NCBI GenBank assembly: GCA_958404085.1
Contig: CATXZX010000157.1
Coordinates: forward strand, 1-5,539
Direction: 5' to 3'
Length of the DNA stretch: 5,539 bases
Source of the DNA: an uncultured Prevotellaceae bacterium
Lineage (GTDB): Bacteria; Bacteroidota; Bacteroidia; Bacteroidales; Bacteroidaceae
Shown: positions 1-5,539 of the stretch, piece by piece
How the letters are laid out: every line of letters starts with the position of its first letter
Position numbering within the stretch: the stretch's first letter is position 1
Notes under the pieces: generated by a model
Seen by the model: the letters and a program-made list of their open reading frames with translations, nothing else
What the model was told of the DNA's origin: nothing
Databases searched by the model: none
Translations under genes and position numbers: made by a program

Positions 1-254
1 ACACAACTTTTTTCACGAAAAATTTAATCCGGACTGAAAAACAATGACTTACAAATCCAAACCTCAAGGGCAACCGAAACACCACTACCCCCAAAAAACT
101 CAAAAACACGGGCCTCGCTTTTCAAAACTACGCCCTGATTCTTCAAAATAACACGGAGATGTTGAAGAACGGAACAGACAATGATTTTATTAAACACACA
201 TGAACGTATCTTTCATGAGTTGAACCTATATATTTAATGGCAAATTCATAATAA
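1..254. other. Intergenic region with no confident gene
   Basis: This stretch beyond the GH31 terminator holds no recognisable gene. Its plus strand is markedly rich in A and C between about 40 and 150. A 35-codon plus-strand ORF from ATG 44 to TAA 151 encodes a strongly basic peptide rich in Lys, His, Gln and Pro (it starts MTYKSKPQGQPKHH). Only a weak GGA lies 11 nt before its ATG, and I see no promoter. The minus strand is also open from 213 to a TAA at 24-26 but has no ATG. Neither is supported enough to call as a gene. Confidence 0.5.
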
Positions 255-295
255 AACAAGAGATGCAACATAACAAAAATGCCGCATCTCTTGTT
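255..295 (-). terminator. Predicted intrinsic terminator of the GH31 gene
   Basis: A perfect 12-bp inverted repeat (255-266 with 284-295, stem AACAAGAGATGC) encloses a 17-nt loop and lies 33 nt beyond the GH31 stop codon. Read on the minus strand the stem is followed by TTTTAT, a short U-rich run, as expected for Rho-independent termination. On the plus strand the stem is followed by ACAAATAAA, so it would be a poor terminator in that direction. Confidence 0.8.
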
Positions 296-328
296 ACAAA
301 TAAACGATCTATGTATTCAGATAAATAC

Positions 329-3300
329 TTAGAAACGTACTGTATTCATATTCTTATCAATCAACATACCATCCAATATGTCAAGATTCAATGTTATCCG
401 TTTCTTTGCCTTAAACTTAATCAACATCAAATCGCCATCTTCGAGATAAGGTTTCTCACCAGCATTTACGAATGTGGGATAAAGTGCCTTCTGATGATTC
501 GTATGCAAACGGTCGTATGTCATATTTCTCATTTCTTTCATACCAATCGGTTCTACTTTTACGAATTCCATTTCTTCGGTCTTGTAAGGCAATGCAAAAC
601 TCAAGGCATTTACAGAACGCAAATCCTTACCTATGACTTTCAAAACAATCTCGTCTCCAGCATTATAAGTTTTCTTAGACGGTTCCACAGTTATTTTTCC
701 GGAAACAGGCTCTATCTTTCTTCTGCTGACACCATCGTCCAACTTAATTCCGACAGCCGAAATATCAAAAGCATCAATAAGTCCATTCTGATTCAAATCG
801 CCAATACTAATATAATCGAAATCGCCATCTCCCTTACGCAAACCAGTATAGTTCATGTACGAAGTCCAGTCATTTTCGTCTACTTTATTATCACGGTTGA
901 TATCGCCCGGTATGATACTTTCACTTCCGGGAACCTTAAATACGTACATTTCCATCCCCGAACCAAAATTACCTACGGCTTTTGTTACAGATAATTTCAG
1001 ATAACGGGCCATCGGTTTATTTGCAAATTCGTAAACGTGACTTCCGCCACCTTTCCATTCAAAATCTCCGGCCTTTTTCCATTCATTCTTATCCATACTA
1101 TACGATATGGAACCGGCTTGGGGTGTTCCATTACCACCATCCAGACGAGCGATATAATCAAATTTATCGAGTTTATTAATACTGTTCAAATCGATAATCA
1201 CATCGAACGGAACAGCTGCTCCCGTACCATATTTAGAATGCCATCCTTCTTTTTCATCAAAGTTAAAGAGCTTATGGATACCCTGCCCTCCCTGTGTTTC
1301 ACACGTAGTCTCAGCAGTAATACCACGAATAGCAAACTGCAACGGATCTGACTTTGTCACACTCTGAATCGTTGTCCAATCCGACTTCGAGTCTTTATTT
1401 ACTGCACGAACCTTAAATGTATATTTCGTCTCGACAGCTAAATCCTCAAACAACAGTTGTGTTTCCTTTATATTCGAATAAAGCATATCATTAAATTCGA
1501 TTTCATAAAAATCAGCATTACTTACTTTATTCCATGAAGGCGTCAATGTATAGGGTTGACGGTTCTCTTCTGTTATCTGTGCCTGCGGTGCAGATAATGT
1601 CCCTGTAGAAACGGCTATACGTTCGGGCATCTCATAAACAAATCCCTTCACTTCAAGCGTTGTAGCATCGACTGTCACATCGGTCGATGCCAATTTCACA
1701 TGCAATACCGGATTTTTTATAATCTCTTGCCGAGAGAAAGCCTCCCCTTTCGTAGCGAATCGATTCATATTCGGTTTTTCCTCGTAATAGAATACATTCA
1801 CACCTTTATTTAATTCATCCAATGAAGCGACTTCTGTAAGTTTCAAAGTCTTCTTACCATATTTAGCCGTAATTTTTTTAGGCTTTTCTGTCACATTTAC
1901 ACGGAACAATGTCACCTTTTCCTTCTGCATGCCATCAAATCCGCCCTTAGTCGGTTCGATATGAATTGTAGCCACATCTTTTACTACAGACGAAGTTATT
2001 TGTGTCGTAGCACCTTGTCCACAACGATATAGTTCCGTTGTTCCATCATCGTCATATTCTGTAAAAGTTGTATTTCCATAAGGATATAAATCGTATATAC
2101 GAAGTTTTTTGTCGATCTGAGACGGATTATTATTCGGATTCGTCATCGGAATAATAGCACCTTGTTTGACAAAAATCGGAAGTTTCCAAATAGGAACCTC
2201 ATAATTATTTATAATACGATTACCTTCATAGACCTCTCCCGTAAAATAGTCTACCCATTTTCCCTCAGGCAAATAAATTCCGTTACGGATATCGTTACCA
2301 TCCTTATCCATTTTAGTATCCTGATAAATCGGGGCAACCAAAACGGAAGGTCCGTAGAGGAATTGGTAACGTGTAGCCGTACCTAACGTATACGCATTCG
2401 GATAATCTAAGAACATAGCCCGTATCATCGGTTTCCCGTCGACGGCTTCTTTCGCCATACTGTACGTATAAGGCATAAACTCGGATTTCATTTTCAGATA
2501 CCAACGATTGATAGATGCCGCAGGTTCACCCAATATATGGGGATATTTTGGATTAGCTCCCCATCCATCCATATTAAGCTGCATGGGTGTAAATGTTTTC
2601 CATTGAAAATCGCGCACATTGACAGGCACATTCCGACCTCCGAAGATACCATCCATATCCGAAGATATATTCGGCTGTCCGGAAAGTCCCGAACCAATAT
2701 AAGTCGGTATGTGGAAACGAATGTATTCCCAGTCACCGCCTGTCTGGTCACCGGACCAGATTCCCGCATAGCGCTGTGTTCCGGCCCATCCGTCCAATGA
2801 AATAATAAAAGGACGTGCATTATTTCCGTAATATGGCATGATATTACCTACATCAGACACGCCATTCAAACCAAATGAATATCCGGCACCGACCCATGCC
2901 ACGTCTGTTTTCAATACGCGTACACCAGCATCGCGTACTTCTTTCACGATATCGCGCTGCAACAATGCCTCAATACCTTGTTTCGGATGCAAATCCGACT
3001 GTGTCCACAGACCGATTTCAACACCGTTCTTACGGGCATAGTCGCCAAATTCCTTCAAGTTCTGTACATTCCCGTCAAGCGTTCCCGTCTGTCCGTAGCC
3101 CGCACCATAACCATCGTTCGGAAGCACCCATCCCAACGGCATATCGTGGGCATTATAACGATCTATGACCGCACGTGCCGAAAACTGATAATTGTTTTTC
3201 TCTCCATTCAGCGATTCCTTGATACCTCCATTATCTTTCTGGCTTTCCGAATATTTCTTTCCATCTTCAAAAAGGATGCCTTTTTCGCTTTCTTTCCAAT

Positions 3301-4186
3301 AATCGCGGTTGTACGCGTTCAAATGTCCCTCATAAAAGCCGAATTTAGGCAACAAGACCGGATTTCCCGTCAACTGATAAAAATCATTCAGAAGTGCAAC
3401 AGGATTTTCATCTATCATATAAAAGAGGTCCAGATAGTCCGTTTCGTGCTGAAGGAGTACCTGATTCTTCTGACTCTCGCCAAAATCATACTTACCGGGA
3501 CGGAACGTATGCCACATCACGCCATATCCGCCCGTAGACCAATAGAACGGTGTAGGCGATGCAACTCCTCCATCGGTCCAATTGTTCGTATTGACAATTG
3601 CGATACTCTTTCCTTTATGCGAGAAACGGCCGTTCTGCACACCACCTCCATAAAAATACTCCGTCGGCTGTGTCTTAAGCGACACCGTCACTGCTTTTTT
3701 CTCGAAAAGCGGAATGGCAGTTTCCTCAACGACAACCTTGTTGGTCCTAAGGTCGGTTATCTTCATCAAGGAAGTAGCCTTATTCATGGTAATCTTTATC
3801 TTCTCCGTTGTAATGATGATGTTACCATTCTCATCTCCTACAATCAGTTTTTTCCCCAGTTTCTTACGAGGATTGCTAACCAAAATTTTAGCCTCGGGCT
3901 TTGCTTCGGGGTCACGAACAATACCGCCGTTGTTATCCTGGAACACGCGGAAAATATTATCACCATAAAAATCGAATGTCATACAACGATTTTCGGATAA
4001 CATAACTTCGACTGTTGTCGGATTAATAAGCCGTACGCCAACAATCTGCTGTCCCTGCGGTGCTGTCTGCGTTGAAACACCGACCATATTGACGGCTTCA
4101 ACTGAAGGAACTGCCAATGTCAACGGCAGAGCCAATGCCAAAGAAACTACTTTGTTTGGCTTCATGTGAATTTTAGATTTCTTCAT
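329..4186 (-). CDS. Secreted multidomain GH31 glycoside hydrolase with FN3, F5/8 type C, dockerin-like and cohesin-like modules; possible alpha-N-acetylgalactosaminidase
   Basis: This 1285-residue protein is a retaining alpha-glycosidase of family GH31. It opens with a Sec signal peptide: basic n-region, hydrophobic stretch about 13-26, and a V-E-A site predicting cleavage after Ala31. No lipobox cysteine is present. Domains in order are a GH31 N-terminal beta-sandwich (about 48-275), a TIM barrel (about 280-600), proximal and DUF5110-like distal beta domains (about 600-785), FN3 (about 864-945), F5/8 type C/CBM32-like (about 950-1085), two dockerin-like Ca-binding repeats (1094-1150) and a cohesin-like sandwich (about 1160-1285). 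Asp428 in KTDVAW is the likely nucleophile and Asp480 in IWSGDQTGG the likely acid/base. The usual WxDMNE and GDN motifs are replaced, and the barrel carries SSDMDGIFGG. From memory this pattern resembles GH31 alpha-N-acetylgalactosaminidases, so host O-glycans are a plausible but unproven substrate. The ATG at 4186 is chosen because AGGA precedes it and the signal peptide follows. The family is sure; the specificity is not. Confidence 0.95.
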   Translation of the reverse strand: MKKSKIHMKPNKVVSLALALPLTLAVPSVEAVNMVGVSTQTAPQGQQIVGVRLINPTTVEVMLSENRCMTFDFYGDNIFRVFQDNNGGIVRDPEAKPEAKILVSNPRKKLGKKLIVGDENGNIIITTEKIKITMNKATSLMKITDLRTNKVVVEETAIPLFEKKAVTVSLKTQPTEYFYGGGVQNGRFSHKGKSIAIVNTNNWTDGGVASPTPFYWSTGGYGVMWHTFRPGKYDFGESQKNQVLLQHETDYLDLFYMIDENPVALLNDFYQLTGNPVLLPKFGFYEGHLNAYNRDYWKESEKGILFEDGKKYSESQKDNGGIKESLNGEKNNYQFSARAVIDRYNAHDMPLGWVLPNDGYGAGYGQTGTLDGNVQNLKEFGDYARKNGVEIGLWTQSDLHPKQGIEALLQRDIVKEVRDAGVRVLKTDVAWVGAGYSFGLNGVSDVGNIMPYYGNNARPFIISLDGWAGTQRYAGIWSGDQTGGDWEYIRFHIPTYIGSGLSGQPNISSDMDGIFGGRNVPVNVRDFQWKTFTPMQLNMDGWGANPKYPHILGEPAASINRWYLKMKSEFMPYTYSMAKEAVDGKPMIRAMFLDYPNAYTLGTATRYQFLYGPSVLVAPIYQDTKMDKDGNDIRNGIYLPEGKWVDYFTGEVYEGNRIINNYEVPIWKLPIFVKQGAIIPMTNPNNNPSQIDKKLRIYDLYPYGNTTFTEYDDDGTTELYRCGQGATTQITSSVVKDVATIHIEPTKGGFDGMQKEKVTLFRVNVTEKPKKITAKYGKKTLKLTEVASLDELNKGVNVFYYEEKPNMNRFATKGEAFSRQEIIKNPVLHVKLASTDVTVDATTLEVKGFVYEMPERIAVSTGTLSAPQAQITEENRQPYTLTPSWNKVSNADFYEIEFNDMLYSNIKETQLLFEDLAVETKYTFKVRAVNKDSKSDWTTIQSVTKSDPLQFAIRGITAETTCETQGGQGIHKLFNFDEKEGWHSKYGTGAAVPFDVIIDLNSINKLDKFDYIARLDGGNGTPQAGSISYSMDKNEWKKAGDFEWKGGGSHVYEFANKPMARYLKLSVTKAVGNFGSGMEMYVFKVPGSESIIPGDINRDNKVDENDWTSYMNYTGLRKGDGDFDYISIGDLNQNGLIDAFDISAVGIKLDDGVSRRKIEPVSGKITVEPSKKTYNAGDEIVLKVIGKDLRSVNALSFALPYKTEEMEFVKVEPIGMKEMRNMTYDRLHTNHQKALYPTFVNAGEKPYLEDGDLMLIKFKAKKRITLNLDILDGMLIDKNMNTVRF
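332..709 (-). other. Cohesin-like C-terminal beta-sandwich of the GH31 protein
   Basis: Residues about 1160-1285 begin ITVEPSKKTYNAGDEIVLKV, an opening typical of cohesin and related carbohydrate-binding folds. A strand containing ALSFALPY follows, then a late GDLMLIKFKAKK strand. The predicted strands run to the last residue, so the domain appears complete. It directly follows the dockerin-like module in the same chain. I cannot separate a true cohesin from another sandwich of the same superfamily by eye. Confidence 0.6.
737..907 (-). other. Dockerin-like tandem calcium-binding repeats of the GH31 protein
   Basis: Two loops follow the dockerin pattern DxNxDxxxxxxD. The first uses Asp1095, Asn1097, Asp1099, Asp1103 and Asp1106. 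The second uses Asp1130, Asn1132, Asn1134, Asp1138 and Asp1141. In each the final Asp sits eleven residues after the first, as in type I dockerins. The second loop has the Gly after position 5 (Asn-Gly); the first has Asn there instead. The linker between them (about 1107-1129) is somewhat longer than in clostridial dockerins. Calcium binding is well supported; the binding partner is unknown. Confidence 0.85.
932..1339 (-). other. F5/8 type C (discoidin, CBM32-like) domain of the GH31 protein
   Basis: Residues about 950-1085 show the usual landmarks of the discoidin fold: an early TAETTCETQG stretch, a WHSKYGTG turn followed by FDVIIDL, a central YSMDKNEWKKAG strand-turn, and the closing ARYLKLSVTKA strand. 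CBM32 relatives often bind galactose or GalNAc through loops, which would suit a mucin-type substrate, but I cannot assign the binding residues by eye. An FN3 domain (about 864-945) separates it from the catalytic part. Confidence 0.8.
4094..4186 (-). other. Predicted Sec signal peptide of the GH31 protein (residues 1-31)
   Basis: The N-terminus has lysines at positions 2, 3, 5, 9 and 12, a hydrophobic core VVSLALALPLTLAV (13-26), and a short polar region ending Val29-Glu30-Ala31, which suits signal peptidase I. There is no cysteine in a lipobox position, so a surface lipoprotein, common among Bacteroidales glycan enzymes, is not predicted. Periplasmic or released localisation is the inference. 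A second ATG at residue 8 (4165) could also start translation and would leave the signal peptide working. Confidence 0.8.
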
Positions 4187-4189
4187 TTA

Positions 4190-4193
4190 TCCT
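4190..4193 (-). promoter_or_regulatory. Short Shine-Dalgarno-like AGGA before the GH31 start
   Basis: Read on the minus strand the sequence before the start is TAGGATAAATG, placing AGGA only three nucleotides from the ATG at 4186. The spacing is tight, but Bacteroidota depend little on a Shine-Dalgarno. It supports 4186 over the in-frame ATG at 4165, which has no purine-rich AGGA-like run before it. Confidence 0.45.
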
Positions 4194-4226
4194 ATTATAT
4201 ATAATTTGAGTATTTCTTCCTACAAG

Positions 4227-4234
4227 CAAAATTA
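4227..4234 (-). promoter_or_regulatory. Candidate Bacteroidota -7 promoter element for the GH31 gene
   Basis: On the minus strand this reads TAATTTTG, an exact match to the Bacteroides -7 consensus TAnnTTTG. It would place transcription start near 4221 and leave a 5' leader of about 35 nt. The expected -33 TTTG is not clear: the region about 20 nt upstream is a T-run (TATTTTTTTA, 4251-4260). The assignment rests on one motif and on position. Confidence 0.45.
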
Positions 4235-4313
4235 GGTAAAACTCTTTAAATAAAAAAATATACCTTCCATTTATTCGCATTTCCCTTTGTTTTTCTGCTA
4301 TTTATATAACAAG

Positions 4314-4351
4314 ATAAGTTCTCCTGCCATAGGTCTAGCAGGAGAACTTAT
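4314..4351 (-). terminator. Predicted terminator hairpin after the superoxide dismutase gene
   Basis: A perfect 14-bp inverted repeat (4314-4327 with 4338-4351) encloses a 10-nt loop, 27 nt past the superoxide dismutase stop codon. On the minus strand it is followed by CTTGTTATATAAATAG, which is T-rich but lacks a clean U-run. Termination is therefore likely but not textbook. It also stands between this gene and the promoter of the GH31 gene. Confidence 0.7.
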
Positions 4352-4353
4352 AC

Positions 4354-4374
4354 TAACACAATCGGTCTGTGTTA
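4354..4374 (-). repeat. Small inverted repeat just after the superoxide dismutase stop codon
   Basis: TAACACA (4354-4360) pairs with TGTGTTA (4368-4374) around a 7-nt loop, only three nucleotides past the stop codon at 4378-4380. It forms a weak hairpin stacked before the stronger 4314-4351 stem. It may help protect the mRNA 3' end or may be incidental. Confidence 0.45.
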
Positions 4375-4377
4375 TGT

Positions 4378-4956
4378 TCAACCGTTATAACGTTTTTCTA
4401 CTTTATCCCAATCCACTAAATTCCAGAATGCTTTTACGAAATCGGCCCGACGATTCCGATAATCTATGTAATAAGCATGTTCCCATACATCCAATGTCAG
4501 CAACGGAGTCAATCCGTCCGTCAACGGATTTCCTGCATTGCCCATCGGAAGAATAGACATCTTGCCGGCATCGTCACGAACCAGCCAAACCCATCCGGAT
4601 CCGAATAAGCCAAGTGCGACTTTTGCAAACTGTTCAACAAACGAGTCCGCCGAACTGAATTGTTCAGCCATCTTTTTCTGCAACGATTCGCTCATGGCTG
4701 TTCCACCCGGAACCAAACTATCAAAGAAAAAAGTATGATTCCAGACCTGTGCCGCATTGTTATATACAGCACCATCCGATTTTCGTACAACTTCGTCCAG
4801 AACCGACGTTTCAAAAGGAGTTCCGACAATCAACTTGTTCAGATTGTCCACATAGGTCTGGAGATGCTTACCATAATGAAACTCCAACGTCTCTTTGCTC
4901 ATCTGCGGAGCAAGTGCTTCCATCTCATAAGGAAGAATAGGCATCACATGTGTCAT
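4378..4956 (-). CDS. sodB: Iron-type (Fe/Mn family) superoxide dismutase
   Basis: This cytoplasmic enzyme converts superoxide to oxygen and hydrogen peroxide. The 192-residue protein has the usual two-domain length and no signal peptide. All four metal ligands are present: His27, His74, Asp156 and His160, the last two inside DVWEHAYYIDYRNRR. Conserved second-sphere residues His31 and Tyr35 are also there. Gln70 in NNAAQVWNH together with NAGNPLT (140-146), where Mn enzymes usually have an NQDxPL-like stretch, points to the iron type. The family includes cambialistic members in Bacteroides, so Mn use cannot be excluded. The ATG at 4956 is chosen because MTHVMPILPYEMEAL lines up with known starts. 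A TTG nine codons further upstream (4983) would add an unlikely FNLLKKK extension. The gene is flanked by its own promoter-like site and a hairpin, so it is probably monocistronic. Confidence 0.96.
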   Translation of the reverse strand: MTHVMPILPYEMEALAPQMSKETLEFHYGKHLQTYVDNLNKLIVGTPFETSVLDEVVRKSDGAVYNNAAQVWNHTFFFDSLVPGGTAMSESLQKKMAEQFSSADSFVEQFAKVALGLFGSGWVWLVRDDAGKMSILPMGNAGNPLTDGLTPLLTLDVWEHAYYIDYRNRRADFVKAFWNLVDWDKVEKRYNG

Positions 4957-5117
4957 AACTTTCTTTTTTAATAGATTAAACAATAGGTTTTACCGCTGTC
5001 AAAGATAGAAAATAGAAACGATATACCATGCCTGCAAAATTGACTTTAGTATCTATTAAAAATTACTTGGCGAAAATTTATTTCTGCAACAAATCCTATT
5101 CTATATATAATTAAAAT
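4957..5117 (-). promoter_or_regulatory. Superoxide dismutase upstream region with candidate -7 element at 5000-5007
   Basis: No gene lies in this AT-rich interval. On the minus strand 5000-5007 reads TATCTTTG, an exact match to the Bacteroidota -7 consensus TAnnTTTG. It would start transcription near 4993 and give a leader of about 37 nt. The nearest TTTG that could act as a -33 box (5035-5038) is 27 nt upstream instead of about 19-21, so that half is weak. A purine-rich AAAAAAGAAAG run just before the ATG may serve for ribosome binding. I see no clear operator. Confidence 0.45.
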
Positions 5118-5153
5118 GGGCTGTGTCGTAATTATAGTTTTACGGCTCAGCCT
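5118..5153 (-). terminator. Predicted terminator of the thioredoxin-like gene
   Basis: GGCTG (5119-5123) pairs with CAGCC (5148-5152), and CGTAA (5127-5131) pairs with TTACG (5140-5144). One mismatch and two G-T wobbles complete a stem of about 14 bp with an 8-nt loop. On the minus strand it is followed by ATTTTAATTATA. On the plus strand it is followed by TCTCTTTT, so it could work in both directions. It lies about 105 nt beyond the stop codon of the upstream gene. Confidence 0.7.
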
Positions 5154-5257
5154 CTCTTTTATGTTTATATTTCCTGAGGATCAAATATTTTCAAAAGTGG
5201 AGATTGTCGTGATTGGAAGCGATTGTACTTGACATATGCGTTTATGGCACCAGATGA
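5154..5257. other. Thioredoxin gene 3' untranslated stretch, nothing recognised
   Basis: About 100 bases separate the thioredoxin-like stop codon from its terminator. A 23-codon plus-strand ORF (5161-5232) starts right against the terminator stem. It has no ribosome binding site and resembles nothing I know. The interval is most simply the 3' untranslated region of the minus-strand gene. Confidence 0.4.
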
Positions 5258-5539
5258 TTATTTAAGGGCATCCTCCACAACTTTCCATATTTCCTCCCCC
5301 CTGATGTCACGAGCCACCATAGTGCCGTCAGGGGCAAAAAGCATTATCATGGGTATTCCGTCGAATCCATATACTTCCATGGGGTTCATACCAGCATCAA
5401 TTATCTGAGGCCATTTGTACCCTTCTGTGGCAATGGCTTTCAGTGTACGGGCAGAATTGTCCCATGTGGCAACGCCGAGGATCTCAAAGCGTTCATTCCC
5501 TCCGTATTTCTCATATAACGGCACAAGAGTCTCTCTCCC
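5258..5539 (-). CDS. Thioredoxin-fold thiol-disulfide oxidoreductase (TlpA/AhpC-TSA-like), C-terminal part only
   Basis: The right edge cuts this gene. The visible 93 residues are in frame to the last base and end in TAA (5258-5260). They show the C-terminal half of a thioredoxin fold. A helix containing LVPLYEKY is followed by the strand FEILGVATWD, then the cis-proline motif GIPMIMLFAPDG, which sits beside the active site in this fold, and a final helix EEIWKVVEDALK. The visible part starts GRETL, and in relatives such a stretch immediately follows the CxxC active site. The cysteines should therefore lie just outside the window and cannot be checked. Bacteroidales relatives are usually exported and reduce periplasmic disulfides, often after an N-terminal DUF4369 domain, but neither point is visible here. 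A GTG at 5524 is internal and not a credible start. A hairpin at 5118-5153 ends the transcript. Confidence 0.85.
   Translation of the reverse strand, partial: GRETLVPLYEKYGGNERFEILGVATWDNSARTLKAIATEGYKWPQIIDAGMNPMEVYGFDGIPMIMLFAPDGTMVARDIRGEEIWKVVEDALK

Noticed and set aside
263..994. Plus-strand open frame of 243 codons opposite the end of the GH31 gene
   Set aside because: It begins inside the GH31 terminator stem-loop and is antisense to the dockerin and cohesin-like modules. The translation shows no known family.
2978..4000. Plus-strand open frame of 340 codons opposite the GH31 gene
   Set aside because: It lies wholly antisense to a convincing GH31 coding sequence, has no recognisable domain and has a composition expected of a reverse-complement shadow.
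4314..4351. Perfect 14-bp inverted repeat as the end of an insertion sequence
   Set aside because: The arms are only 10 nt apart with no transposase between them, and the location just after a stop codon fits a terminator.
4957..4983. Upstream TTG start for superoxide dismutase adding nine residues
   Set aside because: The added residues do not match the family's N-terminus, and the ATG at 4956 gives the usual 192-residue length.
5161..5232. Plus-strand ORF of 23 codons
   Set aside because: It directly abuts a terminator stem, lacks a ribosome binding site and shows no recognisable similarity.
5258..5524. GTG at 5524 as the start of a complete 88-residue thioredoxin-like protein
   Set aside because: The frame continues to the window edge with family-like residues (GRETL) before it, and the protein would lack the active-site half of the fold.
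329..5539. Thioredoxin, superoxide dismutase and GH31 genes as one operon or a polysaccharide utilisation locus
   Set aside because: Hairpins follow each gene, the gaps are 191 and 301 nt, separate -7 elements are present and no SusC/SusD or regulator gene is visible.

Overview
The window looks like chromosomal DNA from a host-associated member of the Bacteroidales (Bacteroidota). Three things point there. The promoter-like sites match the Bacteroides -7 consensus TAnnTTTG rather than a sigma-70 -10 box. Upstream regions are AT-rich with weak Shine-Dalgarno sequences. The gene types (a multidomain secreted glycosidase, an Fe-type superoxide dismutase and a TlpA-like thioredoxin) are typical of gut Bacteroidales. 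The genus cannot be decided from the sequence.

All three recognisable genes lie on the minus strand. In transcription order they are: the 3' end of a thioredoxin-fold (TlpA/AhpC-TSA type) gene cut by the right edge (5258-5539); an intact Fe/Mn superoxide dismutase gene (4378-4956); and an intact, very large secreted family 31 glycoside hydrolase gene (329-4186) that fills about 70% of the window. Each is followed by a strong inverted repeat (5118-5153, 4314-4351, 255-295). The two complete genes also carry their own candidate -7 elements 41-44 nt before the ATG. The simplest reading is three separate transcription units rather than an operon. The superoxide dismutase and thioredoxin fit oxidative and thiol stress handling. 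The glycosidase appears functionally unrelated, and no SusC/SusD genes are visible.

The main gene encodes a signal peptide, a GH31 N-terminal beta-sandwich, a TIM barrel with catalytic Asp candidates 428 and 480, proximal and distal (DUF5110-like) beta domains, a fibronectin type III domain, an F5/8 type C (CBM32-like) domain, a two-repeat dockerin-like module and a terminal cohesin-like beta-sandwich. Its active-site motifs differ from classical alpha-glucosidases and alpha-xylosidases. They resemble what I remember of the GH31 alpha-N-acetylgalactosaminidases of gut bacteria, which suggests a mucin or host O-glycan substrate. That assignment is an inference.

The left 328 bases are non-coding apart from the glycosidase terminator and one questionable 35-codon plus-strand ORF (44-151). 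I see no tRNA, rRNA, CRISPR array, insertion sequence or phage gene.
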